Shown here: positions 43,705 to 54,521 of the stretch, one piece after another
Layout of the letters: the number at the start of each line of letters is the position of its first letter
How positions within the stretch are numbered: position 1 is the first letter of the stretch
From: Selaginella moellendorffii
Lineage: Eukaryota > Streptophyta > Lycopodiopsida > Selaginellales > Selaginellaceae
DNA length: 64,000 nucleotides
Direction of reading: 5' to 3'
Assembly: GCF_000143415.4 (NCBI RefSeq)
Contig: NW_003314278.1
Location: 586,845 to 650,844, forward strand
The notes under the pieces: generated by a model
The model's database searches: none
The model's input: the letters and a program-made list of their open reading frames with translations, nothing else
Told to the model about the DNA's origin: nothing
Made by a program: the position numbers and the translations under genes

Positions 43705-44961
43705 ATGATGAACGCCGCCGCGCAGGCTCTAGATGAGAAAGTTGGGAAGGTCCCGGTGGCTCAAGGCTCGACGAGGCCAGCAACATCGGAGACGGAGGTG
43801 ATGCGAGCAATTACATGGCAGGGAAAGAAAACAATTTCGTTGGACAAGGTACCGAAGCCGGTCATCACGCATCCGAAGGACGTGATCGTCAAAGTCACTG
43901 CTTGCACCATTTGCTCCGGCTCCGATTCTCACGTCTACGCCGGAGAGGTTCCCGACACCTCCAAAGGCCAGATCATGGGACACGAAGGCTGCGGTGTGGT
44001 GTCCGAGGTGGGTGAAGCGGTGACCAAGTTCAAGGCCGGGGACCGAGTCGTCATCGCCTTTGACATCGCCTGTGGCGAGTGCGACTACTGCAAGCGCGGT
44101 GAGTTCACAGGCTGCGACACCACCAACGACTCGAAGCTCAGCGAGTTCGTCTACGGTCACAGGCACTCTGGCATCTTCGGCTATGGAAACTTGCTCGGTG
44201 GAGTTCCTGGCTCGCAGGCCGAGTTCGTCCGAGTCCCCTTCGCGGACGTGAACTGCTACAAGATCCCGGACGAGGTCCCGGACGAGAAGGCGCTCTATCT
44301 CTCCGACGTCCTGTGCACGTCCTACCACGCCGTGATGCTGGCCGGGGGAGTGAAAGCTGGTGAAAGCGTGGCTATCTGGGGGCTGGGACCGATCGGGCTT
44401 TGCGCCGCGAGGTGGTGCCAGATCATGGGAGCTTCCAAGGTGGTCGGGATAGATTTCGTCAAGGAGAGGCTGGAGGTGGCGGAGAAGAAGCTGGGGATCA
44501 CAGTCATCGATCGAAACTCCGTCAAGGACGTTCCAAAGAGGATCTTTGAGCTGGTTCCGGGAGGAGTGGACGCGAGCATCGAGGCGGCGGGGTTCCGGTT
44601 CCCTGTGTCTATCCTTCACAAGGTGGAGCGCACGGTGGGGTTGGAGACCGATACCGCGGACATTCTCAACGAGTTGCTTCTGGCGACGAGGAAGTGGGGG
44701 CGGGTGTCCGTGATCGCGGACTACCTTGGCTACTGCAATCACTTTGGGATTGGCATGCTGATGATGAAGCACTTGACGCTGCGATCGGGCCAATGCCCGT
44801 GCCAGCGCTACTTCGACACGGTGATGGATCACGTCAAGAGTGGAAAGTTTGATCCGAGCTTCATGGTCACTCACAGGATCAAGCTGGAGGACGCGCCGGA
44901 AGCATACAGCAAGCTCTTCAACAAAGAGGATGGTTACATCAAAGTCTTCATAGAAATGTGA
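43705..44961 (+). CDS. zinc-dependent alcohol dehydrogenase, formaldehyde-dehydrogenase-like (copy 2)
   Basis: Intronless, 418 residues, near-identical to copy 1 (MMNAAAQALDEKVGK against MNVIAQALDEKLGK at the start). All zinc ligands (C69-type, GHE, CGECDYCKRGEFTGC) and the Rossmann motif GLGPIGLCAA are kept. Differences cluster in the first half (for example DIACGEC against GIACGDC and SEFVYGHRHSGIFG against MELMYGHRHSGAFG), while the second half is almost unchanged, possibly through gene conversion. Its upstream 180 bp also match copy 1 (ggctgccacctgttcct), so the promoter region was duplicated too. Both copies appear functional. Confidence 0.92.
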   Translation: MMNAAAQALDEKVGKVPVAQGSTRPATSETEVMRAITWQGKKTISLDKVPKPVITHPKDVIVKVTACTICSGSDSHVYAGEVPDTSKGQIMGHEGCGVVSEVGEAVTKFKAGDRVVIAFDIACGECDYCKRGEFTGCDTTNDSKLSEFVYGHRHSGIFGYGNLLGGVPGSQAEFVRVPFADVNCYKIPDEVPDEKALYLSDVLCTSYHAVMLAGGVKAGESVAIWGLGPIGLCAARWCQIMGASKVVGIDFVKERLEVAEKKLGITVIDRNSVKDVPKRIFELVPGGVDASIEAAGFRFPVSILHKVERTVGLETDTADILNELLLATRKWGRVSVIADYLGYCNHFGIGMLMMKHLTLRSGQCPCQRYFDTVMDHVKSGKFDPSFMVTHRIKLEDAPEAYSKLFNKEDGYIKVFIEM

Positions 44962-45050
44962 GAGGGGAATTGTTTTCTCTCTTTCTGTGAGTAATCAGGT
45001 TAGTGTTAATTAAAAAGTTCTTAATTAGTTAATCATGTTAAAGTTATGAG

Positions 45051-45068
45051 GTATATATATATATATAA
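45051..45068 (+). promoter_or_regulatory. TATA-rich element before the RSRC2-like gene
   Basis: gtatatatatatatataa about 28-45 bp before the ATG. This is close for a TATA box, so either the leader is very short or a later ATG is used. Confidence 0.4.
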
Positions 45069-45095
45069 AGCAAACCCTTGGATTAGGGTGAAGCT

Positions 45096-45197
45096 ATGGA
45101 GGGAGGAGCTGCGCTCTCGGCGCTAGTGTCGGTGTCGGCCTGTGCTCTAGCGGAGGCCAATGCGCCGCTAGAGGAGCAAGCGGCACAGCCGCTGGAT

Positions 45198-45231
<34 letters not shown>

Positions 45232-46520
45232 AGGTGGAGGAAGAAAATCGCGAGCACGAGCAGCTGCGGCGGCATCACTCGTCGAGGTCGAGATCGAGCT
45301 CGCCGGGAGCGGATGATTCAGGTAATATTGCTTGTCTGGGAAATATTTCGAGCGTTTGGCTGAGCGATGGCGGGCGATTTCACAGGTAAGCGCGCCAGGA
45401 GTCCTAGAAGAGAGGACGAAGCGAGGGTGAGGCACAGGGAATCGGACAGAGAGAGGTCTCGGGGGAGCCGGCATTCTCACTCGCATTCGCATTCTCACTC
45501 TTACGGCGGCAGAGATAAGGAGCGTGAGAGGGATCGCGAGAGGCGGGAGAGGGAGAGGGATAGGGATAGAGAGAGGGACTGGGAGCGGGGCCGGGAAAGG
45601 TCAAGGGACGAGCACAGGGAGAGGGATCGGTCGAGAGGAAAGGAAAGGGATGATCACGGGAGGCACAGGGACAGTCACAGGGACAGTCACAAGCGCAAGG
45701 AGAGAGACGAAGGGAGTAGCGGCCAAGGAAAAAGCGCCAAATCTCCCGACAATGGGAAAGAGAGAGTCGAGCTCGAGCACAATGGTGTCGAGGCTCGAGC
45801 AGCGCAAAATGAGAATTTGGAGGTGGATGGAGCTGCCGCTACGAATGCGGCGATCAAGGCAGCTCAAACTGGTAAGCCAAGATCATTTTTCTTCTTTTGC
45901 TTTAAGCTTTCTCTTTTCTTCTTGCGCTCTCTCTCTCTCTCGATTCCAGTTTTCTTCTTTTGAGAGAGGACGATAAGCTTTCCATTTTTCTTCTTTTGCT
46001 TTCATGTTTTCACTTGAGAGAACGCTAACACTTTTTCTTGCTGTATAGTGAATGTGAATCTGGGAGGTTCTAGCTTCATGACCGCCGATGCAAAGAAGAA
46101 ACTCTTGTGGTCTGGAAAGCGTGCCGAATCAAACGAGGTGAGAGAAGTTTCCTTTTTTACTCTTCTTTAAGAATGTGTCTCTACAGGGGCCTCCCCCGGC
46201 TGGAAAGAGCCACTGGGACACCGTCCAATTCGCCGACCGGGAGAGGCAGGAGAAGTTCCACAAACTTATGGTAAGTAAGCTTTTGGAGGTTTCCTGCCAG
46301 TGATGAAACGTGCTAACGCTCCTACAGAGCCTGAGTGTGGTTTGCTGCTCCTCTACGTTTGCAGGGATTAAAATCCAACCAAGGCAGCGGCGCTCCAGCG
46401 GCGGCGGTGGCGGCGGCTGTTCCTCAGGACAAGCATCGCGTCGTCCAGGAGGATCTGGAGAAGCAGTTCTCGGCTGGGTTGCGGCGACGCGATGGTCGAA
46501 CGGTGGGCCTGGGATTGTAA
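45096..46520 (+). CDS. arginine/serine-rich coiled-coil protein 2-like, SMAP domain
   Basis: Five exons (45,096-45,321; 45,386-45,871; 46,049-46,137; 46,187-46,270; 46,365-46,520), 346 residues. The N-terminal part has a 10-residue glutamine run from a CAG repeat, then a body dominated by R/D/E/S/H (RERDRERRERERDRDRERD), as in nuclear splicing-linked proteins. The C-terminus carries the conserved SMAP/RSRC2 block: AKKKLLWSGKR, HWDTVQFADRERQEKFHKLM and GLKSNQG, ending in LEKQFSAGLRRRDGRTVGLGL. A role in nuclear RNA processing is inferred from the family. The last intron contains a second AG (46,327) that could serve as an alternative acceptor but would shift the frame. A truncated copy lies at 42,247. 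Confidence 0.88.
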
Positions 46521-46672
46521 CCAACATTATGCTTGTTTGTATCGTGTGCTTGTCGAATAGAAGTTCCTTCTCGACTGCTAAACAAAATTTCTTTTTCTTT
46601 GTCAAAGCCATGGCAAATAGATAGAAACGCTGCTTACTCTTTGTGCTTGTCTTGGAAGTTCATCGTCTTGGG

Positions 46673-48825
46673 TTAGAAGTTTTTGCTCACTTGCCGTCCT
46701 CTCAGATCTTGTGTGGGCCTCGCGTTGTACTCCTGTGTAGAGAAAATGTTGTTTAGAACTAGGAGAATGCTCGGTACAAGAATACCTGCATCGCGGTCTT
46801 GATGATGTTGAACTGATCATCAGAAGCTGGGACAACCTGCAAGGATGGAATTCAAAAAGGTTGTTTGGGTGTGAGAGAAAGAATAAACCTCTGTCATGAC
46901 GGTCCAAATGACATTTTGTGTGCACGGAGGTGTTGTCAATGAGCCCCAGTAACGAAAGAAACTGGTTCCCAAGTTGAGGTTGTTTGTGTTGAGTTGAGTG
47001 GTAGGCTTCCACTTGATGATCTAGAGAGAGAGAGAGAGAGAGAGAGCATAGTGCTAAGTATGCATGAAAATGTCATTTGAGATGCTTACCTCATTGAGAA
47101 ATGGATTGGTGACTTGACCCGAATCGTAGAGAACGGCAATGACAGCATACGCTCCCTGGTCTGATAGAAAAATCATCTGCATCTCCAGCTTGTACCTGTT
47201 CACAACAGTCGTGAGGTATTTCGCATTTTGTTTCAAACCTTGTCGAATCGATCATGTGTTCGCTGGGCATATGAAAATGAATCTTGTAGAGCCTGAACTT
47301 TTGGGCAGCGATAATGAGATTGCCTCCTGGAAGAAGAAACTCTAGCTGAAGTAGAAACAGCGGTTAAACTCTAGCTAGCACTTAATGTCAAGCAAACCTG
47401 ATAGATATAGCGACCCGACTTTAAGCTTCCCATGGGATATCCAAACACTTTCTCAAGAGTAAGAGACTTGTCAACCTGTGCGTTTGCACTCACCAGGTCA
47501 ATAGGGGACTGCCGGTCGCCTGAGTTGCAGAGAAACCAATCCTTTGAAACTGCTCCCCAGTTCAGTGGCCCCTTTTTACCGTTTGTATAGTCATATACTG
47601 CACACAAAAGCCGCGCAGTTTTAGAAGATTGAAAGCAGCGGAAAATGCCAGCCAACCTGGAGCTTCTACAGTCATTGCGCCGATCAGTTCGTCATAATTT
47701 ATCACATTCGGCTTGGACTTTTTCGACGCACCCTTCGGCTTCATTGCTATGAGAATCACTGTCATGAGAAGTATCACAAAGCCAACACTGGAGCGAAACT
47801 ACAAAGGCATAAATCTTCAGTACGACAGGACCAAAAAGCATTGAAAATTACCTAGCACCGTAAAAGATGAGGCTGTTCTTGTCGGTCTTAAACGGGAGCT
47901 GGCTGAGCAAACTAGTAACAGTCGGAGCCACCTTCGTCTTAACACTCTCATACGCCACCTTCGTGTGATCCACGGCACTTTCCACCACGGCTCTGGCCTG
48001 ATCATACGCTCTGACCACCGGTGGAGGCAACTTTTCTCGAACGGTCTGAAGAACACCCTCCACTGCCTCCCTGGTCTGATCCAAAACTTGGGTGGCTTTC
48101 CCATAAGCTTGGGTAGACTTCACAGTGTCCCAGGCGCCCTCCACTGCGTGCTTGGTGCGATCGTAAGCACTGTCCAATGCGTGCTTGGAGTGGTCGAGAG
48201 CGTCGCCCACCTTTATAGCATCCAGAGCGTGCTTTGTGTGGTCGTAAGCGTCGTGTAGAGCATCCCTCGCGTGGTCGTAAGCCTCGTGAACAGCTTGGCC
48301 TGCGTGGTCGTAAGCGTCGTGGATCCCAGACCAAGCATCATGATGCTGGGGCTGCTGTGGATCATGCTGTTGTGGATCATACTGCTGTGGATCATACTGC
48401 CCATGCTGCTGGGGATCATAATCCGCCTGGTAGTGCTGTGAATCATACTCGACATTGTGCTGCTGGGGATCATAGTACTGCTGCTGTGGATCATAGTGCT
48501 GCTGTGGATCATACTGCCCGTGAGGGTCATGAGCCTGGTCGAAATAAGCGTTGGGATCAAACCCTTGCTCCCGGAAATTCAGATCGTGCTCACCTCCTCC
48601 GCCGAGATGCTGCTGCTGCTGCTGCTCGTCGTAGGCTAGATGATGCGCGCTTGGATCAAAGCCCTCGATGTGTAGCGGATCGAGAGCCTCGACCTGCGGC
48701 TGCTGCTCCTGCCCGTAGTGATAGCCGCCGTGATCGCCATAGTAATGCTCGTAATCCTGGTGATACTCACCACTGGCATTGCCTTCCTCGTGGTGATCCC
48801 ACAGCGCTGGATCTTGGTGCTCCAT
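46673..48825 (-). CDS. membrane protein: 11-residue helical repeats, one TM helix, carbonic-anhydrase-like domain lacking a zinc His
   Basis: Eight exons on the minus strand (48,825-47,852; 47,787-47,657; 47,597-47,398; 47,345-47,239; 47,195-47,090; 47,020-46,889; 46,836-46,786; 46,732-46,673), 586 residues. Residues 1-100 are acidic and His/Tyr/Gln-rich; 105-158 repeat YDPQQ; 171-203 are three 11-mers of the form AYDHxxxAxxx, followed by a longer amphipathic region to about 300, like LEA group 3 or apolipoprotein repeats. A hydrophobic helix spans about 318-340. From 369 the protein follows alpha-carbonic anhydrase: GPLNWG, RQSPIDL, HFHMPSEH (H458, H460), GSLTTPPCTQNVIWTV. The third zinc ligand, His in ExHxxH, is Gln477 (EMQMIF), and the proton-shuttle His position reads Tyr, so catalysis is doubtful. 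There is no N-terminal signal peptide. The partners are unknown. Confidence 0.85.
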
Positions 48826-49110
48826 TCTCCTTGGAAATATTTTCTAGGGTTCTTAGCTAAACTGCTCCAACGAAATATTTAGTTTCGAAACTAGAATCTC
48901 CCGCCCAATAGATCCGTCGATGGTTCGATTCCCGGCCAGGATGGTTCTAAGACTGGAAGAGGAGCTGGGGATATAGCGCCAGGGCCCAGCCCTAGCGCCA
49001 CGCTGGTTCTCCGATAGAGGTACTTTCCCTTGGCGCCTAGATTAGGGTATAGAGATCCGAGCTCCGCGCATCCAGAAGTCCTGGTCCGGCAGCACGGCAG
49101 CGCGGCGAAA
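48826..49110. promoter_or_regulatory. bidirectional promoter region, CA-like / WPP-associated-like genes
   Basis: 285 bp between divergent ATGs. It contains tctagggttcttagc and gattagggtat, telo-box-like sequences near each start. No clear TATA. Confidence 0.5.
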
Positions 49111-51866
49111 ATGCCGTCGGCATTCAAATCCTCGCCCAGGCACCAGATCAACATCAAGGAGAATGGAGTGGCAGCGATCGAGGAGGCAGCGCTTTCCAGG
49201 CGCGGGTCGGGCGATTTCGGCTACGACGAGGATGCTTTCACGCGGCTCAAGGTAGCGCAGGATTGCCTCATCGAGGATCTCGAGTGCAAGATCGTGGTTT
49301 CCAGCGTCGTAGGGCAATCCGTGCTGAGGGGTATTGTGAGAGCTCTCTCGGATGAGTCTCTGGCTCTACTGGCCGAGAAGAATGCGGAGATTGGTCGGCT
49401 GGAGAGCGAGAAGAGCCGGGCAGCGGAGGAGAGCTCGTCGAAGATGAAGAAGCTTGCGTCGGAGTTTCTGGAAAAGATGAAGGAGAACGAGATGAGTCTG
49501 CTGGAGAAGGAGCGGGATCTGTCCAAGATGGCGGAGAACTTGATAGACTTGACGTTCCGGTTGCAAGGGGAGAGCCTTAACAGTGTTGCTCTCGAGAAGA
49601 AGATCAAGGACATAGTTGCTAGGGACTCCGGCAAGCAAAGGAGGATCAATGCTCTCAGCGAAGAGATCGAGGACTTGAAGCGGGAGAGGAGCTCAGAGGT
49701 TGAGATGCTCAGGAGTGAGATCAGGATCAAGGCGGCCAGGCACAGAGAACAACTGGAGGAGGTGGCTGCGGAGAACGAGGCCCTGAGAGAAGAAAACTTG
49801 GAACTAGTGTCCACGATTTCGGCGCTGGAGAAGGTGAACGAGGAAGTTTGCCATTTGATCGAAGCTCAGAAGGAAAGCATGGAGGCAATGGAGGGTCTCC
49901 AGTCACGTCTCGAGGAAGAGAGAACGCAGCATGAACAGGAGATAAACATTCTTATGGATGTTTACGAGGGGCAAGTCGAGGACTTTTATAGTCACAGGAA
50001 GGTGGAACATGAAACGGAGATGGACAAGGCTTCTCTCGGCACAGACGAGTCTGTTAGTATACCGGGTAGCGGAGAAAACACGATGTCTCAGCAACAGGTG
50101 GTGGACGAAATGACGAAAATGGCGATGCATGAACTAGAGAAGGAGATCATACTAGACTGCTTCACGGGCTTTTCTGAGGACATCAGGGACGCTGCGGACT
50201 TTGATCCGGGGAGGGCGCAAGGGACGGACATGGCTCGCCAGGGATCTTTGGAATTCCAAAAGTATGTTCGGTACTGCAAATCTCGAAGTCGAGCACGACT
50301 TCCCAGTACGACATATGTTCCTGAAGGGCTTATAGAACAACATCATCAGTACCAGATTGAATTGGACGTTCTTCTTGAATATTTTGTGAGGAAACTTCAG
50401 GAGCTTGCGAGCTCCGGTATTGGGAGGTCCGACTCGATTAGTACCGAAGATGTTGGAGGTCAAACCGTTTCGCAGGTTGCCGATCTTCAAAGAGAAAACG
50501 CAAAGCTACGAAGGGAAAAGGAACAGGTTTTGGTAGAGAAGACGGAGGAAATGTTCAGGTTGAAGCGGGATTTCTTCAAGGAGCTTGATAAACTGAAGCT
50601 GGAAGGCGGCCAGTACGAGTTTGGAATCTTGAAGAAGCAATTTGCTGATAGCAGACAGAAGCTGGACAGGATTCTGGACAAAAGGCAAGGTGATTCTTGT
50701 CAACCATCCCCAAGCGCTTGCATCGACGAGCACAGCGACACGGACAGTGTGTCGTCACGCAGTGAATCGTTTACGAATGACTACGGAAGATTCACGGAGG
50801 AGTTACCCGTTCTAGTTTCCGAGCTCCAAAATGATATTCAGCAGCTGATGCTGGACACTGGAATGGCCAAGCCAGATGACAGCACTCAAAGAACACAGTC
50901 AGATGTTCAGCACGACTTGAGTGTCTTGAGTATGGAATACGAATCTGCACTCAAAGCGCTAGAGGACGAGAAGCGTCAGAACTTCGCTTTCACGGTAGAA
51001 CTTCAGGAGTTGGAACACAATATAAATCTTTCGAACGGGGAGCTGGAAAGACTCTTGAAGCAAATAGAGATGGAGAAGCAAGCAAGGATGAACAAGGAAG
51101 GGGAGTTGCAGAACGTTAAGCAGGACGCATGTCTGATCAAGCGGCAGTTAGACGTCGTGCTTGCTCAGCTAGAAACTGAAAGGGCTCACAAGACGCGCAT
51201 AGGATCCGAGCTAGAACTTGCAACTCAACGGCTAGAATCACTACAGAAGGAGCTGAATGACGTGCTAAAAGTGAAGGCGGCAATAGCAGAAGATCACAAA
51301 AAACTACGTGGTGAAGTAAGCGCCCTTCATCGAGGAATTTTTGATACCCGCAACGATCTGCGACAATTCATCGAAAAAAATATGAAGACCGTAGCAGAGA
51401 ATTTCGCGACTGTGGGACGAACACTTGAAGAAAATGATGCGAGGTTTGCCATTTCTATCTGTTACCACAGATTGACTTGCTGTGAAACGTGCAGAATCGC
51501 GAAGCTCAACAAGCGGATGGCGTCCTTGAGCAAGTACACGAAAGCGAAAGACGTTGATCGCAAACGGAAATTAAGCAACTACCTCAGAAATCTACGAAAG
51601 GCTGAGGAAGAGGTTGTGCTTTTTTGTGTTTTCCGTGAAGTTTATATGGAAACTTTGTAGGTGGACTTACTTGGTGACGAAAACGACTATCTTGTGAACT
51701 TGCTGGAAAGAGTTTTTGTAGCGCTGGAGCATTACTCCGCGGCTCTTCGACATTATCCTGGGGTAATTTCGTGTTTTGATGTTTCTCATTTTGATAGGGA
51801 ATGTTTCAGATTGTCGATCTTTCGAAGCTGATAAAGGAGGAACTCGTGGCACGAGTAGAACACTAG
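49111..51866 (+). CDS. WPP domain-associated protein-like coiled-coil protein
   Basis: Four exons (49,111-51,443; 51,495-51,612; 51,661-51,762; 51,810-51,866), 869 residues. The first ATG in frame is used. The N-terminus has [20 protein letters not shown], then long heptad-type coiled coil ([20 protein letters not shown] and many E/K/L-rich stretches). The C-terminal block [15 protein letters not shown] followed by SKLIKEEL matches the conserved end of plant WPP domain-associated proteins, which bind WPP-domain proteins of the nuclear envelope and Golgi-associated sites. There is no transmembrane helix at the end. It may tether or scaffold at the nuclear rim; that is family-based inference. 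Confidence 0.8.
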
Positions 51867-52010
51867 CTACGCGAATATTCCGAGGTTTTGTTAAATAACA
51901 GACTGCTGACGTGGAACGCAAAGCTTTTGGCGTCTCGAAGCGCGGCAAAAGGTACTCAAAAGTTCAAGCGAAATGGGTTCTCAAATCTCTACTAGGTAGA
52001 TTCTGCCAAA

Positions 52011-53814
52011 ATGTCAGAAGAGGCGGAGGAGGAACTGTCAACGGCAAGCGAGGAAGAGCTTTCATCTGTAGGAAATCCCGTTGAAGGTCCAAACCAAAAA
52101 CATGTAAGCTGTTTGTGAGAGTTTTCCATTGTTTCTTTATTCATTTATCGTGATCATTATGCAGCTGAAGGTGGTTCATAAGAACTACAGGGTAATCGAG
52201 AAGAGCAGGCAATCCTATCACAATGAAAGCGAGAACATCCTGCGGAAGCAAGAGGCTTTGCTCGCCAGTCTTGAAACAGAGAATCGAGGGATTCGGGAGA
52301 AAATCGAGACGTATTACATTCCGGTGCTGCTACTTTCCACTACATGGCAGTTTATCTGTGATTGACGGGAAGAGCTTTTTTGGTTTTTAGGATGTCAGTC
52401 GGCAAGCAACCTCTCTGCAGTCCGAGGCCGACAAGTTCAGTCAGATGGTCATATTTGAAGCCAAAAGGCTGGAAGGGCTGGAAGGCTCTTTGCGAGAATC
52501 ATATGCTGGCTTGAGGGAAGCGAAGAAAAACATGGGAGGTATTTTCAATGCGAGGGATAAGTACAAGCAAGCTGTGATACGAGTTGCGATTACCGAAAAC
52601 CGGCTGCAAAAGGTGCCTTTTCAGCTATATTATTATAGCGACCACTTGTTAATCTGGGATTTTTTGCTAGGCTGTTATCGACCTCAACGTGGTGAAAAAG
52701 CAAAACAAGCTTCTCCAGGCAAAGATGCAGGAGCTCAGTGAGGAGAAAGAGTTTTATGAAAACGTGCGTAAGAACATGGAGGCGGAAGTTGCAACTATGG
52801 AGGTTGCAATCGAGGAATGCATAAAGCAAAGCAATCTCTTTTACGAGGAGAGAAACGACTTTGAGGAGCGGATCACAGGTTATACCTTTCCTTTCCGGCG
52901 GTTACTAAGTTTGATTCGATGTTTAGATATCCACGAGATCGAGGCGGACATGCGAGCCTACGATTTGTGGAGAGAAACTGAAGGATGGGCTATAATGGAT
53001 CCAGAGCCTTTGTCGAAAGTGGTCAACCCAGCGGATCAATTTGTAAGATGATGGTACCTGTGATTGCTCGTCTCAAGTTTCTTATTACGCTCATGAGTTT
53101 TTTGTTGGTAGTTCAGGTGACTGGCCAGAGGGGTAAACCACCAAAGGAATGCAGCGAAGAACAGAGGATTTGGATCGAGCTTAAGGCCCTGGCAAACATC
53201 ATGGATGTACTTGGTATCGACGATCCCAACGAAGTTGTCAACTCTGTTAAACAAGCTCAGCGGCAAAATAGTGAGTTTTATGATCTAGTGAACCAGCTCC
53301 TCCAGGTAGATCCGGCTCGAAGAAAGTACTTGCATGATCTAAAGAGCTTTCTTGTGTCTCAGGTGGTGAATGAGGTCGATGGCAAGCTAGAACAAACCCA
53401 GGTGAAGATCAACGTGAACCAGACGTCACGCACGGCATTGATAAACCGCAAAGTCGACATGGAATCAACACTGGAGGGGATTCTCGACCTGTTGAAGGAC
53501 CTTAATCTCGACGACGAGGAGCTTCTTCCGATTATAAGGGAGATGAGGAAGCAGCTCGGAGCTGTGTTCAAAGAAGCTGGTGTGTTTTTCTCTCCTTTTT
53601 CTTGGTTTCTAGATCTCTTTCTTCGTTTGAGAGCTAATGTTTTGGTGGATCTTAGGATGCAATGTGGAGGACGAAGAAATGGATTACTCGCAAGACTCGG
53701 TGGCGACGATCACGTACAAATCGGGTAGAGCACAGCCGCTGGAAGTTGCGATCGTCGAGTTCTTCGTCACCATCGAGCATTTCATCGATCAGTTGTCAGG
53801 AACTCTGCGTTAAA
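52011..53814 (+). CDS. coiled-coil protein, possibly outer-arm dynein docking subunit (CCDC63/ODA1-like)
   Basis: Model with seven exons (52,011-52,103; 52,165-52,323; 52,391-52,612; 52,671-52,878; 52,927-53,042; 53,117-53,579; 53,657-53,814), 472 residues. It starts with an acidic leader MSEEAEEELSTASEEELSS, then coiled coil. The blocks LNVVKKQNKLLQAKMQELSE, EECIKQSNLFYEERNDFEER and LGIDDPNEVVNSVKQAQRQN followed by FYDLVNQL resemble the order in ODA1/CCDC63/CCDC114 docking proteins, which fix outer dynein arms to axonemal doublets. The similarity is by eye and modest. A 57-nt in-frame segment (53,306-53,362) has intron borders and may be spliced out. The exon 2 donor (ccg|gtgctgc) is the weakest junction. 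Confidence 0.55.
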
Positions 53815-54521
53815 ATCAATGCGCTCGTCAAGACTTTCTTAACTTGCACAACAAAGATTTCATGACTGACCGTGATCCACCGTAAAGAAAATTTCTTGTG
53901 GGTGGCTTATCTTAGATGCGTTGGTTGGATTGATTAAAAGGTGGAGAGATTTTAGGGCTCCTCCAGTTTGAATTTTTGAAGTTCCTTGACGGGTGGGCGC
54001 GTAAATGGCGACGGGCTCTGGAATTGCTGTGAGTGATATTAAGAGGCTCAGGTGGAAAACCTAAATGAGATGGAGAAGCGTGCCCAAGGACAACAGGGGC
54101 AATAAGGATCCCTTCGCTCGCCCATTGCGTCGCGATCCCATCCCTGCTGCGCGCGCCGTCACGTTTTACTTGCGGTAGATGATCTTCCGTTCCCCTTTGT
54201 AAGTGTGTCTGTTTGTTCTTGGATTTCTTGAAATCTCGAGTCTCTTTCTTGCTTGCGATCGAAGCTTTTGTCTCATTGCGGGATATATATTTCTCTCTAG
54301 GCGGAGCTGATCGACGCAAGGGAGCTTCGTTTCGTAATCTGGCCGATACCTCGCTCCTGGTGAGTGAAATCGTGGGAATGTGAGGCCTCGGTGTGATATG
54401 TCGATCGTTTCTCTCCAGATTGAGCTTCTGAGAGGAGCTTCTCTTCGATCCCTGACACAAGAAGATGCTAATCGGCAGCTATCTTAGCGCACAATGGCGA
54501 TGAAAGCCCTGCCCTGCTGCC
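53815..54521. other. intergenic, leader of the ABCG gene
   Basis: No open frame with protein similarity. The part from about 54,170 probably contains the 5' leader of the transporter gene, perhaps with an intron (gtaagtgtgtctg at 54,199 would be a donor). Confidence 0.5.

Noticed and set aside
45367-45385. ATG at 45,367 as an alternative start of the RSRC2-like protein
   Set aside because: It lies in intron 1. The splice from 45,321 to 45,386 keeps phase and joins the glutamine-rich exon to the RS body, and the upstream ATG has a promoter-like element before it.
53912-54460. 182-codon minus-strand ORF upstream of the ABCG gene
   Set aside because: Composition is low-complexity and no domain is visible; it probably overlaps the ABCG leader.
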